Shown: positions 49,655-59,676, numbered from the stretch's first letter. The stretch: DNA of 64,000 nucleotides from Streptomyces pseudovenezuelae (GCF_001513955.1 NZ_KQ948144.1:1071076-1135075); one strand, 5' to 3'. Notes: a model not told the origin generated them from the sequence alone. A program made the numbers and translations.

Positions 49655-52357
49655 TCACAGCCCGTACTTCTCCCGTGCTTCCTTCACCGCCGTCGCCTTG
49701 ACCTCGCCGCGGCGGGCCAGCTGGGCCAGGGCCGCGACCACGACCGACTCGGCGTCGACGCCGAAGTGGCGGCGGGCGCCCTCACGGGTGTCGGAGAGGC
49801 CGAAGCCGTCCGCACCGAGCGAGGACCAGTCCTGCTCGACCCACTGCGCGATCTGGTCGGGGACCTGGCGCATGTAGTCGGAGACCGCGAGCACCGGGCC
49901 CTCGGCGCCGTGCAGCGCCTGGCGGACGTACGGGACCCGCTCCTCGCCGCGCAGCAGACCGGCGTCGGCCTCCAGCGCGTCGCGGCGCAGTTCCGTCCAG
50001 GACGTCGCCGACCAGACGTCGGAGGCCACGCCCCACTCCTCGGCCAGCATCCGCTGTGCCTTCAGCACCCAGTGGATCGCGGTGCCGGAGCCGAGGAGCT
50101 GGATGCGGGGGGCGTTCGCGACCGGGGACAGGCCCGCGGACTCCGCCGTGTTGAAGCGGTACAGGCCCTTGACGATGCCCTCGTCGATGCCGAGGCCGGA
50201 CGGCTTGGCGGGCTGCGGAAGCGGCTCGTTGTAGACCGTCAGGTAGTAGAAGACGTTCTGGTCCTCGCCGGGCGCCGCCTCGCCGTACATGCGGCGGATG
50301 CCGTCGCGCACGATCGTGGCGACCTCGTAGGCGAACGCCGGGTCGTACGTCAGCGCCGCCGGGTTCGTCGCCGCGATCACCGGCGAGTGCCCGTCCGCGT
50401 GCTGCAGGCCCTCGCCCGTCAGCGTGGTACGGCCCGCCGTGGCGCCGACGAGGAAGCCGCGGCCGAGCTGGTCGCCGAGCTGCCACATCTGGTCGGCCGT
50501 GCGCTGCCAGCCGAACATCGAGTAGAAGATGTAGAACGGGATCATCGCCTCGCCGTGCGTCGCGTACGCGGTGGACGCGGCGATGAAGTCGGCCATCGAA
50601 CCGGCCTCGGTGATCCCCTCGTTGAGGATCTGGCCGTTCTGGGCCTCCTTGTAGTACATCAGCTGGTCGCGGTCGACCGGCTCGTACGTCTGGCCCTTGG
50701 GGGAGTAGATCCCGAGCGACGGGAACAGCGACTCCATACCGAAGGTGCGCGCCTCGTCGGGGACGATCGGCACCCAGCGCTTACCCGTCTCCTTGTCGCG
50801 GACCAGGTCCTTGATCAGGCGGACGAAGGCCATCGTGGTCGCGACGTTCTGCGTGCCCGAGCCCTTGTCGAAGGAGGCGAAGGCCTTCTCCGCCGGGGCC
50901 GGCAGCGGGGCCACCGGGTGCACCCGGCGGGCCGGGGCCGGGCCGCCGAGGGCCGCGCGGCGCTCCTGGAGGTAGCGGACCTCGGGGGAGTCGGCGCCCG
51001 GGTGGCCGTAGGGCACCACGCCGTCGACGAAGTCGCTGTCCTTGATGGGCAGCTCAAGGAGGTCGCGCATGGTCTTGAACTCGTCCACCGACAGCTTCTT
51101 CATCTGGTGGTTGGCGTTCTTCGACGCGAAGCCCTCGCCGAGGGTGTGGCCCTTGACCGTCTGGGCCAGGATGACCGTCGGCGCGCCCTTGAACTCGACG
51201 GCGGCCTTGTAGGCGGCGTACACCTTGCGGGCCTCGTGGCCACCGCGGGAGAGGTGGAAGCACTCCAGGATCTTGTCGTCGGACAGCAGCTTCGCCATCT
51301 CGGCGAGCGCCGGGTCCTTGCCGAAGAAGTCCTGGCGGATGTAGGCGGCGTCGCGCGTCTGGTACGTCTGCACCTGCGCGTCCGGCACCTCGCGGAGGCG
51401 TCGGACCAGCGCGCCCGTGGTGTCGAGCTGGAAGAGCTCGTCCCAGGCGTTGCCCCACAGCGACTTGACGACATTCCAGCCGGCGCCGCGGAACTGCGCC
51501 TCCAGCTCCTGCACGATCTTGAAGTTCGCGCGGACCGGGCCGTCGAGGCGCTGCAGGTTGCAGTTGATGACGAAGGTGAGGTTGTCGAGGCCCTCGCGGC
51601 TCGCGAGCGCGAGTGCCGCCGTGGACTCCGGCTCGTCCATCTCGCCGTCGCCGAGGAAGGCCCAGACGTGGGACTCGGAGACGTCCTTGATGCCGCGGGC
51701 CGTCAGGTAGCGGTTGAAGCGCGCCTGGTAGATCGCGGAGAGCGGGCCGAGGCCCATGGAGACCGTCGGGAACTCCCACAGCCAGGGCAGGCGGCGGGGG
51801 TGCGGGTACGACGGGAGGCCGTTGCCGCCCGACTCGCGGCGGAAGTTGTCCAGCTGGGACTCGTCCAGCCTGCCGTCGAGGAAGGCGCGGGCGTAGATGC
51901 CGGGGGAGGCGTGGCCCTGGATGTAGAGCTGGTCGCCGGACCCGTCGGCCTCCTTGCCCTTGAAGAAGTGGTTGAAGCCGGTCTCGTAGAGCCAGGCCGC
52001 GGAGGCGAAGGTGGCGATGTGGCCGCCGACGCCGTATTTGGAGCCGCGGGTGACCATCGCGGCCGCGTTCCAGCGGTTCCACGCGGTGATCTTGCGCTCC
52101 ATCTCCTCGTCACCGGGCGCGGACGGCTCGGCGGCGGTGGGGATGGTGTTGACGTAGTCCGTCTCGAGGAGCTTCGGTAGCGCGATGCCGTTGCCCTCCG
52201 CCCTCTCCAGCGTGCGGCGCATCAGGTACGCGGCACGGTGCGGGCCGGCCGCCTTGGCGACCGCGTCCAGGGAGGCCTGCCATTCGGCGGTCTCCTCGGG
52301 GTCCCGGTCGGGGAGCTGGTCGAGCTCGCTCGGCTGGATGGCGTTGGGGTCGGTCAT
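49655..52357 (-). CDS. aceE: Pyruvate dehydrogenase E1 (homodimeric type)
   Basis: The thiamine-diphosphate enzyme that decarboxylates pyruvate and feeds acetyl groups to the E2 lipoyl arms. At 900 residues it is the single-chain AceE type. The thiamine-diphosphate motif runs from GDGEMDEPES to INCN at about residues 230-260; other landmarks are GHIATFASAAWLYE and YIQGHASPGIYARAF. ATG 52357 has GAGGAAGG 7 bp upstream. The promoter has a palindromic operator (52480-52496). E2, Lpd and the lipoate genes are nearby, so this cluster supplies the pyruvate dehydrogenase complex. Confidence 0.97.
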   Translation of the reverse strand: MTDPNAIQPSELDQLPDRDPEETAEWQASLDAVAKAAGPHRAAYLMRRTLERAEGNGIALPKLLETDYVNTIPTAAEPSAPGDEEMERKITAWNRWNAAAMVTRGSKYGVGGHIATFASAAWLYETGFNHFFKGKEADGSGDQLYIQGHASPGIYARAFLDGRLDESQLDNFRRESGGNGLPSYPHPRRLPWLWEFPTVSMGLGPLSAIYQARFNRYLTARGIKDVSESHVWAFLGDGEMDEPESTAALALASREGLDNLTFVINCNLQRLDGPVRANFKIVQELEAQFRGAGWNVVKSLWGNAWDELFQLDTTGALVRRLREVPDAQVQTYQTRDAAYIRQDFFGKDPALAEMAKLLSDDKILECFHLSRGGHEARKVYAAYKAAVEFKGAPTVILAQTVKGHTLGEGFASKNANHQMKKLSVDEFKTMRDLLELPIKDSDFVDGVVPYGHPGADSPEVRYLQERRAALGGPAPARRVHPVAPLPAPAEKAFASFDKGSGTQNVATTMAFVRLIKDLVRDKETGKRWVPIVPDEARTFGMESLFPSLGIYSPKGQTYEPVDRDQLMYYKEAQNGQILNEGITEAGSMADFIAASTAYATHGEAMIPFYIFYSMFGWQRTADQMWQLGDQLGRGFLVGATAGRTTLTGEGLQHADGHSPVIAATNPAALTYDPAFAYEVATIVRDGIRRMYGEAAPGEDQNVFYYLTVYNEPLPQPAKPSGLGIDEGIVKGLYRFNTAESAGLSPVANAPRIQLLGSGTAIHWVLKAQRMLAEEWGVASDVWSATSWTELRRDALEADAGLLRGEERVPYVRQALHGAEGPVLAVSDYMRQVPDQIAQWVEQDWSSLGADGFGLSDTREGARRHFGVDAESVVVAALAQLARRGEVKATAVKEAREKYGL

Positions 52358-52467
52358 GTCGCCGCCTTCCTCAGTCGAAGGGGGTTCCCTCAATCAGGCA
52401 GGGTGTCGGGGGTGCCCTTTGTCTTTGGCAGGACAGGGCGGAGGGCCCCGGTAAGGGCCCGTCGGCG

Positions 52468-52497
52468 ACTCTAACTCGCTGATCGATGATCGATCAA
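52468..52497 (-). promoter_or_regulatory. aceE promoter with palindromic operator
   Basis: On the minus strand, -35 TTGATC (52497-52492) and -10 TAGAGT (52473-52468) are 18 bp apart. The interrupted palindrome TGATCGAT-G-ATCGATCA (52480-52496) covers the spacer and most of the -35. Its position predicts repression. The leader to ATG 52357 is about 100 nt. Confidence 0.6.
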
Positions 52498-52629
52498 AGG
52501 GTTGAGGGGCAAAACTTCTTGATTACGAGAAAGTAGGCACGGGGTGTCTCCACGGGAGACACCGGGTGCCTTGTTTTCGAAGGGCTCTCGCAGGGTTTTC
52601 GCAGGTGAGCGTAGGTGCGCTCGGCTGCG

Positions 52630-53253
52630 TCAAGCCCGCGGCGCGCAGCCCAGGACATGGGCCTTCACGATCTCCGGGATCCGCGGGTCCCGGCGCTTGA
52701 ACGCCGCCACCAGCTCCTCGTGCTCCTCCGCGTACGACTGCTGGACCGTCCCCAGCCACCGGATCGACAGCGCGGTGAAGACCTCGATGCCCAGGCCCTC
52801 CCAGGTGTGCAGCAGCACCGAGTTGCCGGCCGCCCGCACCAGCTCGCGGTGGAAACCCACCGTGTGCCGCACCTGGCCGGTGCCGTCGGAGTCCCGGTCC
52901 GCCTCGTACAGCGCGGCCACATGCGGCTCCAGCGCCGAGCAGTCCTGCGCCAGCCGCTCCGCCGCCAGCTCCGCCGCGATCGCCTCAAGACCGGCCCGGA
53001 CCGGATAGCTCTCCTCCAGGTCCGCCGCCGTCAGGTTCCGCACCCGTACGCCCTTGTTCGGCGCGGACTCGATCAGCCGCAGCGACTCCAGCTCGCGCAG
53101 CGCCTCCCGCACCGGCGTCTGGCTGACCTCCAGCTCGGTCGCGATCCGGCGCTCCACGATCCGCTCACCCGGCTGCCAGCGCCCGCTGACGATCCCCTCC
53201 ACGATGTGCTCGCGGATCTGTTCGCGCAGCGAGTGGACGACGGGCGCGGTCAT
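52630..53253 (-). CDS. GntR/FadR family transcriptional regulator
   Basis: A 207-residue regulator. The winged helix is GERIVERRIATELEVSQTPVREALREL, and the C-terminal FCD (FadR) domain follows with the metal-binding His in FHRELVRAAGN and the C-terminal His-rich pattern around YAEEHEELV and VKAHVL. FCD regulators usually bind organic acids. It lies directly upstream of aceE on the same strand with a 272-bp gap, so control of aceE is a reasonable guess. The gene's own start region contains TTGTCTA and TCAA repeats of the type bound by this class. Confidence 0.9.
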   Translation of the reverse strand: MTAPVVHSLREQIREHIVEGIVSGRWQPGERIVERRIATELEVSQTPVREALRELESLRLIESAPNKGVRVRNLTAADLEESYPVRAGLEAIAAELAAERLAQDCSALEPHVAALYEADRDSDGTGQVRHTVGFHRELVRAAGNSVLLHTWEGLGIEVFTALSIRWLGTVQQSYAEEHEELVAAFKRRDPRIPEIVKAHVLGCAPRA

Positions 53254-53466
53254 GAGAGCTCCTTAAGGGCGTTTGACGTTTAGACAATAAGGCCGAGGGC
53301 CCGTCCGGGTGGGGCGCACGGGGGCGCTTTCATGCAGGTGAGACGAGGCTTACACGCTCCCAGCCGTACGACTTCTGTCAAGACACGGAACCCCACGGCC
53401 CTGAGAAGTGTCGCGTTCGTCAGGGGTACCCGCACGGGGCGCCCCTTCGCACCACAGGGGGACGGC

Positions 53467-54129
53467 ATGCACATCGGGGGACGGCGGCAACTGGCGGTCG
53501 TGGCCGTGATCGGCGCGCTCGTCGGCGTGGCGGGCTGCGCACAGCCAGCCGTGCGGGCGGCGGCGACGACGGCACCGAGCAGCGCGGAAGCGATCACCGG
53601 GATGGCGGGTGCGGCGCCGGGCAGGGGGGCCGCCTGTGTGTTCGTCAAACCCGACGGGGCACAGAAGTTCGGCCACGTCGGCTGGGGCTTCAAGGTCCCG
53701 GGCACCGGCCGCTGGGTCTACGGCGCCGTGGAGAACCCCGGCGCCGCGTTGTACACCCCGCCGGGCGGCGACATCGGAGCCTGGCACGCGGAGGGGTCGT
53801 ACGACCGCATGCTCAGCGACATGTCCACGGACGCCGATTACCCCGGCACCGCCGAGCACCCGTACAGCCGTTACCGCTGCACGAAGTCGGCGACGCACGA
53901 CGTGCGGCGCGCCCGGGCCGTGATCCGCGCGGTCGCGGCCCGCGGCTTCCTCGTCGGGGTCGATCCGAGGACCGGCAAGCTCACCTCCCGGGACTGCCTG
54001 GACGCCACCTACGACGTCCTGAAGGCGTACCGGACCGAGCACCTCACGCCCGCGCCCAAGCTGTCCGTCCCCAACGTGTGGGTGGAGGAGCTGTGGGGCT
54101 GGTCGGACCGGACGCTGACGCCCCGGTGA
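53467..54129 (+). CDS. Lipoprotein of unknown function
   Basis: A 220-residue protein with a lipoprotein signal ending at Cys24 (VGVAGC). The mature domain has conserved-looking Cys and His residues: ACVFVKPDG, GHVGWGFK, SRYRCTKSATHDVRRAR and SRDCLDATYDVLKAY. The arrangement is compatible with a papain-like NlpC/CHAP relative but no clear catalytic Cys-His pair can be fixed. GGGGGA lies before ATG 53467. Divergent from the GntR gene. A strong terminator follows. Confidence 0.72.
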   Translation: MHIGGRRQLAVVAVIGALVGVAGCAQPAVRAAATTAPSSAEAITGMAGAAPGRGAACVFVKPDGAQKFGHVGWGFKVPGTGRWVYGAVENPGAALYTPPGGDIGAWHAEGSYDRMLSDMSTDADYPGTAEHPYSRYRCTKSATHDVRRARAVIRAVAARGFLVGVDPRTGKLTSRDCLDATYDVLKAYRTEHLTPAPKLSVPNVWVEELWGWSDRTLTPR

Positions 54130-54133
54130 GACG

Positions 54134-54170
54134 ACGGTGCCCCGTCCGAGAGGTCCGGACGGGGCACCGT
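54134..54170. terminator. Bidirectional hairpin terminator
   Basis: A perfect 15-bp stem (54134-54148 with 54156-54170) and 7-nt loop between convergent genes. Confidence 0.85.
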
Positions 54171-54187
54171 ACAGGCACTTCTGAGGC

Positions 54188-55981
54188 TTACAGGCCGAGC
54201 TCGACCTCGAACTCGCCCGCCTCCAGGATCGCCTTGACCGCGGTCAGGTAACGGGCCGCGTCGGCGCCGTCCACCAGACGGTGGTCGTAGGAGAGGGTCA
54301 GGTAGGTCATGTCGCGGATGCCGATGACCGTGCCCTCCTCGGTCTCGATGACCGCCGGACGCTTGACCGTGGCACCGATGCCGAGGATCGCGACCTGGCC
54401 CGGCGGCACGATGATCGTGTCGAAGAGCGCACCGCGCGAACCGGTGTTGGAGATGGTGAAGGTCGCGCCGGACAGCTCGTCGGGCGTGATCTTGTTCGCG
54501 CGGACCTTGCCCGCGAGCTCCGCCGTGGCCTTGGCGATGCCGGCGATGTTGAGGTCGCCCGCGTGCTTGATGACCGGGGTCATCAGGCCCTTCTCGGAGT
54601 CCACCGCGATACCGATGTTCTCGGTGTCGAAGTAGGTGATCGTGCCTTCGCCCTCGTTGATCTTGGCGTTGATCGGCGCGTGCGCCTTCAGCGCCTGGGC
54701 CGCGGCCTTGACGAAGAACGGCATCGGGGAGAGCTTGACGCCCTCACGAGCCGCGAACGCGTCCTTGGCACGGGCGCGCAGCTTCATCAGGCGGGTGACG
54801 TCGACCTCGACGACCGAGGACAGCTGCGCCTGCTCGTGCAGCGCCTTGACCATGTTGTCGCCGATGACCTTGCGGATGCGCGGCATCTTGACGGTCTGGC
54901 CACGGAGGGGGGAGGCCTCCAGGGACGGCGCCTTCTTGGCGGCGGCCGGTGCGGCGGCAGCGGCCGGAGCCGGAGCGGCGGCCTTCGCGGCCTCGGCGGC
55001 GGCGATCACGTCCTGCTTGCGGATCCGGCCACCGACGCCGGTGCCCTTCACGGAGCCGAGCTCGACACCGTGCTCCGCGGCGAGCTTGCGCACCAGCGGG
55101 GTGACGTAGGCGCCGTCGTCACCGGAGGTCGCGGCGGGAGCCGGAGCCGGGGTGACCGGGGCGGGCGCCGGGGCCGGAGCGGCGGGCGCCGGGTCGGGAG
55201 CCGGAGCCGTCTGCTGCTGCGGAGCCGGAGCCGAGGGCGCCTGCGGGGCCGGGGCCGGGGCCGGAGCGGGTGCCGGAGCCGCGGGGGCGGGAGCCGGGGC
55301 GGGGGCCTCGGCGGCCGGGGCCGGAGCGGCGGGGGCCGGGGCAGCGGCCGGAGCCGCACCCGGGGCACCGATGACGGCGAGCTTGGCGCCGACCTCGGCG
55401 GTCTCGTCCTCGCCGACCACGATCTCCAGCAGGACTCCGGCGACCGGCGCCGGGATCTCGGTGTCGACCTTGTCGGTGGAGACCTCGAGCAGGGGCTCGT
55501 CCTCCGCGACCTCCTCGCCGACCTCCTTCAGCCACCGGGTGACGGTGCCCTCGGTGACGGACTCGCCGAGCGCGGGCAGGACGACGTCCGTGCCCTCGGC
55601 GGAGCCGCCGCCGGAAGCGGCCTCGGCGGTGGGAGCGGGCGCCGGGGCGGCCTGCTCGGTGGACGGCGCGGCAGCGGCCGGCTCGGGGGCGGGCTCGGCG
55701 ACCGGCTCGGCGGCCGGGGCCGGAGCGGCCGCGGGGGCGCCGGTGCCGTCGTCGATCACGGCCAGCTCGGCGCCGACCTCGACCGTCTCGTCCTCGGCGA
55801 CCTTGATGGAGGCCAGGACGCCGGCGGCGGGGGAGGGGATCTCGGTGTCGACCTTGTCGGTCGAGACCTCGAGCAGCGGCTCGTCGGCCTCTACACGCTC
55901 ACCCTCGGCCTTCAGCCAGCGGGTGACGGTGCCCTCGGTGACGCTCTCGCCGAGCGCCGGAAGGGTTACGGAAACCGCCAT
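54188..55981 (-). CDS. sucB: Dihydrolipoamide acyltransferase (E2), two lipoyl domains
   Basis: The E2 core of a 2-oxo acid dehydrogenase complex, 597 residues. Lipoyl domains lie at 1-77 and about 130-205, with lipoylated Lys43 and Lys171 ([10 protein letters not shown] in both). Long Ala/Pro linkers follow each. The peripheral-subunit-binding domain is at about 291-330 ([17 protein letters not shown]) and the catalytic core has His567 and Asp571 (SYDHRLVDG). It is named SucB in databases, but in actinobacteria the succinyl complex uses an E1-E2 fusion (Kgd/OdhA), so this protein more probably serves AceE. lpd is 66 bp upstream in the same operon. Confidence 0.95.
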   Translation of the reverse strand: MAVSVTLPALGESVTEGTVTRWLKAEGERVEADEPLLEVSTDKVDTEIPSPAAGVLASIKVAEDETVEVGAELAVIDDGTGAPAAAPAPAAEPVAEPAPEPAAAAPSTEQAAPAPAPTAEAASGGGSAEGTDVVLPALGESVTEGTVTRWLKEVGEEVAEDEPLLEVSTDKVDTEIPAPVAGVLLEIVVGEDETAEVGAKLAVIGAPGAAPAAAPAPAAPAPAAEAPAPAPAPAAPAPAPAPAPAPQAPSAPAPQQQTAPAPDPAPAAPAPAPAPVTPAPAPAATSGDDGAYVTPLVRKLAAEHGVELGSVKGTGVGGRIRKQDVIAAAEAAKAAAPAPAAAAAPAAAKKAPSLEASPLRGQTVKMPRIRKVIGDNMVKALHEQAQLSSVVEVDVTRLMKLRARAKDAFAAREGVKLSPMPFFVKAAAQALKAHAPINAKINEGEGTITYFDTENIGIAVDSEKGLMTPVIKHAGDLNIAGIAKATAELAGKVRANKITPDELSGATFTISNTGSRGALFDTIIVPPGQVAILGIGATVKRPAVIETEEGTVIGIRDMTYLTLSYDHRLVDGADAARYLTAVKAILEAGEFEVELGL

Positions 55982-56047
55982 GGTTTCGGTTGCTCCTTAC
56001 GAATTGCGGAAGTCTGAGTCGTCGCTACGACGTGCTGTGACCGAGGG

Positions 56048-57436
56048 TCAGTCGTGCGAGTGCAGCGGCTTGCCCGCCAGGGCCAGGTGGGCCTCGCCGA
56101 GCGCCTCGCTCTGCGTCGGGTGAGCGTGGATGAGCTGGGCGACCTCGGCCGGCAGCGCTTCCCAGTTGTAGATCAGCTGGGCCTCGCCGACCTGCTCGCC
56201 CATGCGGTCGCCGACCATGTGGACGCCGACCACGGCACCGTCCTTGACCTGGACGAGCTTGATCTCGCCCGAGGTGTTCAGGATCTTGCTCTTGCCGTTG
56301 CCCGCCAGGTTGTACTTCAGAGCGACGACCTTGTCCGCGCCGTAGATCTCCTTGGCCTTGGCCTCGGTGATGCCCACGGAGGCGACCTCGGGGTGGCAGT
56401 ACGTCACCCGCGGGACACCGTCGTAGTCGATCGGAACGGTCTTCAGACCGGCCAGACGCTCCGCCACCAGGATGCCCTCGGCGAAGCCGACGTGCGCGAG
56501 CTGGAGCGTGGGGACCAGGTCTCCGACAGCGGAGATGGTCGGGACGTTGGTGCGCATGTACTCGTCGACCAGGACGTAGCCGCGGTCCATCGCGACGCCC
56601 TGCTCCTCGTAGCCGAGACCGGCGGAGACGGGCCCGCGGCCGACGGCCACCAGCAGCAGCTCGGCCTCGAACTCCTTGCCGTCGGCGAGGGTGACCTTGA
56701 CTCCGTCCTGGGTGTACTCGGCCTTCTGGAAGAAGGTGCCCAGGTTGAACTTGATGCCGCGCTTGCGGAACGCGCGCTCAAGAAGCTTGGAGGAGTTCTC
56801 GTCCTCGAGGGGGGCGAGGTGCTTGAGGCCCTCGATGATGGTGATGTCGGTCCCGAAGGACTTCCAGGCGGAGGCGAACTCGACGCCGATGACACCGCCG
56901 CCGAGGACGATCGCCGACTTCGGCACCCGGTCCAGGACGAGGGCGTGGTCCGAGGAGATGATCCGGTTGCCGTCGATCTCCAGGCCCGGCAGCGACTTCG
57001 GCACGGAGCCGGTCGCGAGGAGCACGTGACGGCCCTGGATGCGCTGGCCGTTGACATCGACGGAGCTCGGCGACGACAGCCGGCCCTCGCCCTCGATGTA
57101 GTGCACCTTCCGGGAGGCGACGAGCCCCTGGAGGCCCTTGTACAGACCGGCGATCACGCCGTCCTTGTACTTGTGCACCCCGGCGATGTCGATGCCCTCG
57201 AAGGTGGTCTTCACACCGAACTGCTCGCTCTCGCGGGCCTGGTCGGCGATCTCGCCCGCGTGCAGCAGGGCCTTGGTGGGGATGCATCCCCGGTGCAGGC
57301 AGGTACCGCCGACCTTGTCCTTCTCGATCAGGGCGACGTCAAGCCCCAGCTGCGCCCCGCGCAGGGCCGCGGCGTAACCGCCACTACCACCGCCGAGGAT
57401 CACTAGGTCGAAAACGGTGCTGGCGTCGTTCGCCAC
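56048..57436 (-). CDS. lpdA: Dihydrolipoyl dehydrogenase (E3)
   Basis: Reoxidises the dihydrolipoyl arms of E2 and reduces NAD. The 462 residues contain the FAD motif LVILGGGSGGYAAALR, the redox pair Cys46-Cys51 (GGTCLHRGCIP), the NAD motif IVLGGGVIGVEFA and the catalytic His439-Glu444 (HAHPTQSE). GTG 57436 has GGAGG upstream; the frame remains open beyond. Transcribed with the E2 gene. It can serve pyruvate and other 2-oxo acid complexes. Confidence 0.97.
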   Translation of the reverse strand: MANDASTVFDLVILGGGSGGYAAALRGAQLGLDVALIEKDKVGGTCLHRGCIPTKALLHAGEIADQARESEQFGVKTTFEGIDIAGVHKYKDGVIAGLYKGLQGLVASRKVHYIEGEGRLSSPSSVDVNGQRIQGRHVLLATGSVPKSLPGLEIDGNRIISSDHALVLDRVPKSAIVLGGGVIGVEFASAWKSFGTDITIIEGLKHLAPLEDENSSKLLERAFRKRGIKFNLGTFFQKAEYTQDGVKVTLADGKEFEAELLLVAVGRGPVSAGLGYEEQGVAMDRGYVLVDEYMRTNVPTISAVGDLVPTLQLAHVGFAEGILVAERLAGLKTVPIDYDGVPRVTYCHPEVASVGITEAKAKEIYGADKVVALKYNLAGNGKSKILNTSGEIKLVQVKDGAVVGVHMVGDRMGEQVGEAQLIYNWEALPAEVAQLIHAHPTQSEALGEAHLALAGKPLHSHD

Positions 57437-57663
57437 GTCACGTCCTCCATGCATGTGCGCCGTACGCCGGTCTGCAGTGACCGGGCGGCGGCTGGTGTCC
57501 GGCCGCTCTTTCTTCGGCCCTGTGGTGGGGGCCCTGTCCTGCCGAGCCCCATCTTCGCACTTGTCGGCCCTGAACGAGACGCCGGGCCGGGGTGTGAGAC
57601 ACCACACGCTCACATGAGAGGACAAGCTCCGGTGAGACGCCGACCGGAGTCGCGGGGCCGTAC

Positions 57664-57849
57664 CGATCCGCACCTCCGCCGCGCGGGCGCGGCCATCTCC
57701 ACGTCCACAGGCGGACAAGGGGCGCCGTGCCCCACCCAGGGGCGCGGGGCTGGATCGATCTGCGGCTCCGCCGCGTGGGCGCGACCATCCTCCACGTCCA
57801 CGGGCGGACAAGGGGCGCCGTAACCCACCCAGGGGCGCGGGGAACTGCG
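57664..57849. repeat. Two imperfect 92-93-bp tandem repeats in a gene-free gap
   Basis: The 476-bp gap 57437-57912 between the pepA stop and lpd start contains two similar units: 57664-57748 and 57756-57841. Each has a CGATC..GC..CTCCGCCGCG segment, GGCGGACAAGGGGCGCCGT and CCCACCCAGGGGCGCGG. The 20-base end at 57830-57849 is the inverse of 39661-39680. This is an intergenic family of Streptomyces repeats; no gene is seen in the gap. Confidence 0.75.
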
Positions 57850-57912
57850 CAAAAAGCCACAACCGGCCCGCAGCCGCCCACGCCCCTCGGGAGCCGGGTT
57901 CCTAGGCGGACA

Positions 57913-59445
57913 TCAGCCCAGGTCACCCGACGCAGTCAACTCGGCGAGCCGCACCAGCGTCCGCACCGCGGACCCCGTGCCGCCCTTCGGCGTGTAGCCG
58001 AACGGCCCCCCGTCGTTGAACGCGGGTCCCGCGATGTCGAGGTGCGCCCAGGTGATCCCCTCGCCCACGAACTCCCGCAGGAACAGACCCGCGACCAGTC
58101 CGCCGCCCATCCGCTCACCCATGTTCGCGATGTCGGCGGTGGGCGAGTCCATCCCCTTGCGCAGGTGCTCCGGCAGCGGCATCGGCCACGCCGGCTCCCC
58201 GACCTCCTCCGCGGCCTCGTGCACCGCCGTACGGAACGCGTCGTCGTTGGCCATGATCCCGAAGGTCCGGCTGCCCAGCGCGAGCATCATCGCCCCGGTC
58301 AGCGTCGCCACGTCCACGATCGCGTCCGGCTTCTCCGCCGACGCCGCCCACAGCGCGTCCGCGAGCACCAGCCGGCCCTCGGCGTCGGTGTTGAGCACCT
58401 CCACCGTCTTGCCGCTGTACATGCGCAGCACGTCACCGGGACGCGTGGCGGACCCCGACGGCATGTTCTCGGCCAGCGCCAGCCATCCGGTCACGTTGAC
58501 CTCAAGGCCGAGACGCGCGGCCGAGACCACGGCGGCGAACACCGCCGCCGCCCCGCTCATGTCGCACTTCATCGTCTCGTTGTGGCCCGCCGGCTTCAGC
58601 GAGATGCCGCCCGAGTCGTAGGTGATGCCCTTGCCGACCAGCGCGAGGTGCTTCTTCGCCTTGGACGAGGTGTACGACAGCTTCACCAGCCGCGGCCCCG
58701 ACGTCGACCCCGCGCCGACGCCGAGGATGCCGCCGTAGCCGCCCTTCTCCAGGGCCTTCACGTCGAGCACCTGCACCTTGAGGCCGTGCTCCTTGCCCGC
58801 GGCCTGCACGATCGAGGCGAAGGCCTCGGGGTTCAGGTCGTTGGGCGGCATGTTGACGAGGTCGCGGGCGCGGTTGAGCTCCTCGGCGACCGCGGTGGCC
58901 CGGGCGAGCGCGGCCTTGTGGGCGGCGTCCCGCGGCTTTCCGCCCAGCAGCGCGGCCTCGGCCAGCGGAGCCTTGCCGTTCTTGGCCTTGGCGTCGTTCT
59001 TCGACGCGCTCTCCTTGTAGGCCGTGAAGGAGTACGCCCCGAGCAGCAGGCCCTCGGCGACCGCGCCGAGGTCGGCGGCGTCGCCCAGCGGCAGCACGAA
59101 CGCGGCCTTCTTCACGCCGGCCAGCGCGCGGGCGGCGACACCGGCGGCCTTGCGCAGCGCCTCAGGGTCGAAGGCGGAGTCCTTCTCGGGCTCGGCGCCC
59201 AGGCCGACCGCCACCACGAGCGGGGCCTTGAGGCCGGCGGGCGAGGGCAGCTTCGTCACCTCGCCCTCGGCCCCGGAGGCACCGAGGGTCTCCAGGACAC
59301 CGGCGAGCTTGCCGTCGTAGGCCTTGTCCACGGCCTCGGCGCCCGGTGCGACGACCGGGCCCTTCGCGCCCTTGGCGACACCGATCACGATCGCGTCGGC
59401 CCGCAGGCCGGGCGCCGCGGAGGTGCTGAGAGTGAGAGCAGTCAC
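57913..59445 (-). CDS. pepA: Leucyl aminopeptidase (M17)
   Basis: A 510-residue cytoplasmic metallopeptidase that removes N-terminal residues and recycles peptides. The M17 signature is NTDAEGRLVLADAL with metal ligands Asp and Glu, and KGITYDSGGISLKP contains the metal-binding Lys and Asp. The active-site Arg lies in the signature. Divergent from the GH114 gene with a 231-bp gap. No operon with lpd, since a repeat-filled gap separates them. Confidence 0.96.
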   Translation of the reverse strand: MTALTLSTSAAPGLRADAIVIGVAKGAKGPVVAPGAEAVDKAYDGKLAGVLETLGASGAEGEVTKLPSPAGLKAPLVVAVGLGAEPEKDSAFDPEALRKAAGVAARALAGVKKAAFVLPLGDAADLGAVAEGLLLGAYSFTAYKESASKNDAKAKNGKAPLAEAALLGGKPRDAAHKAALARATAVAEELNRARDLVNMPPNDLNPEAFASIVQAAGKEHGLKVQVLDVKALEKGGYGGILGVGAGSTSGPRLVKLSYTSSKAKKHLALVGKGITYDSGGISLKPAGHNETMKCDMSGAAAVFAAVVSAARLGLEVNVTGWLALAENMPSGSATRPGDVLRMYSGKTVEVLNTDAEGRLVLADALWAASAEKPDAIVDVATLTGAMMLALGSRTFGIMANDDAFRTAVHEAAEEVGEPAWPMPLPEHLRKGMDSPTADIANMGERMGGGLVAGLFLREFVGEGITWAHLDIAGPAFNDGGPFGYTPKGGTGSAVRTLVRLAELTASGDLG

Positions 59446-59676
59446 GGTGGTGAATTCTCGCTTCCGATGTGAAGTTGCTTGGGTCGAGGGGGTGGGCTCG
59501 ACCGGGCCCGACGGCCGACCCTATTTCTTGTCCGGATCCGGATCCCGATCGGGGCCTTCACCCCTGTCGGCGACCACCCGGGACGAGCCTACGCTCGGGT
59601 CGGCCGAGCGTACCTCCGGCCGCCGCACGAGAGATCATTCCCGGGGTACCCCGCCGCACTGTCTGGAGTCCCTCCG

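Noticed and set aside
52630..53253. Confident assignment of the GntR protein as the aceE repressor
   Set aside because: Only proximity and operator type support it; I leave it as a hypothesis because the gap is 272 bp and no binding data can be inferred.
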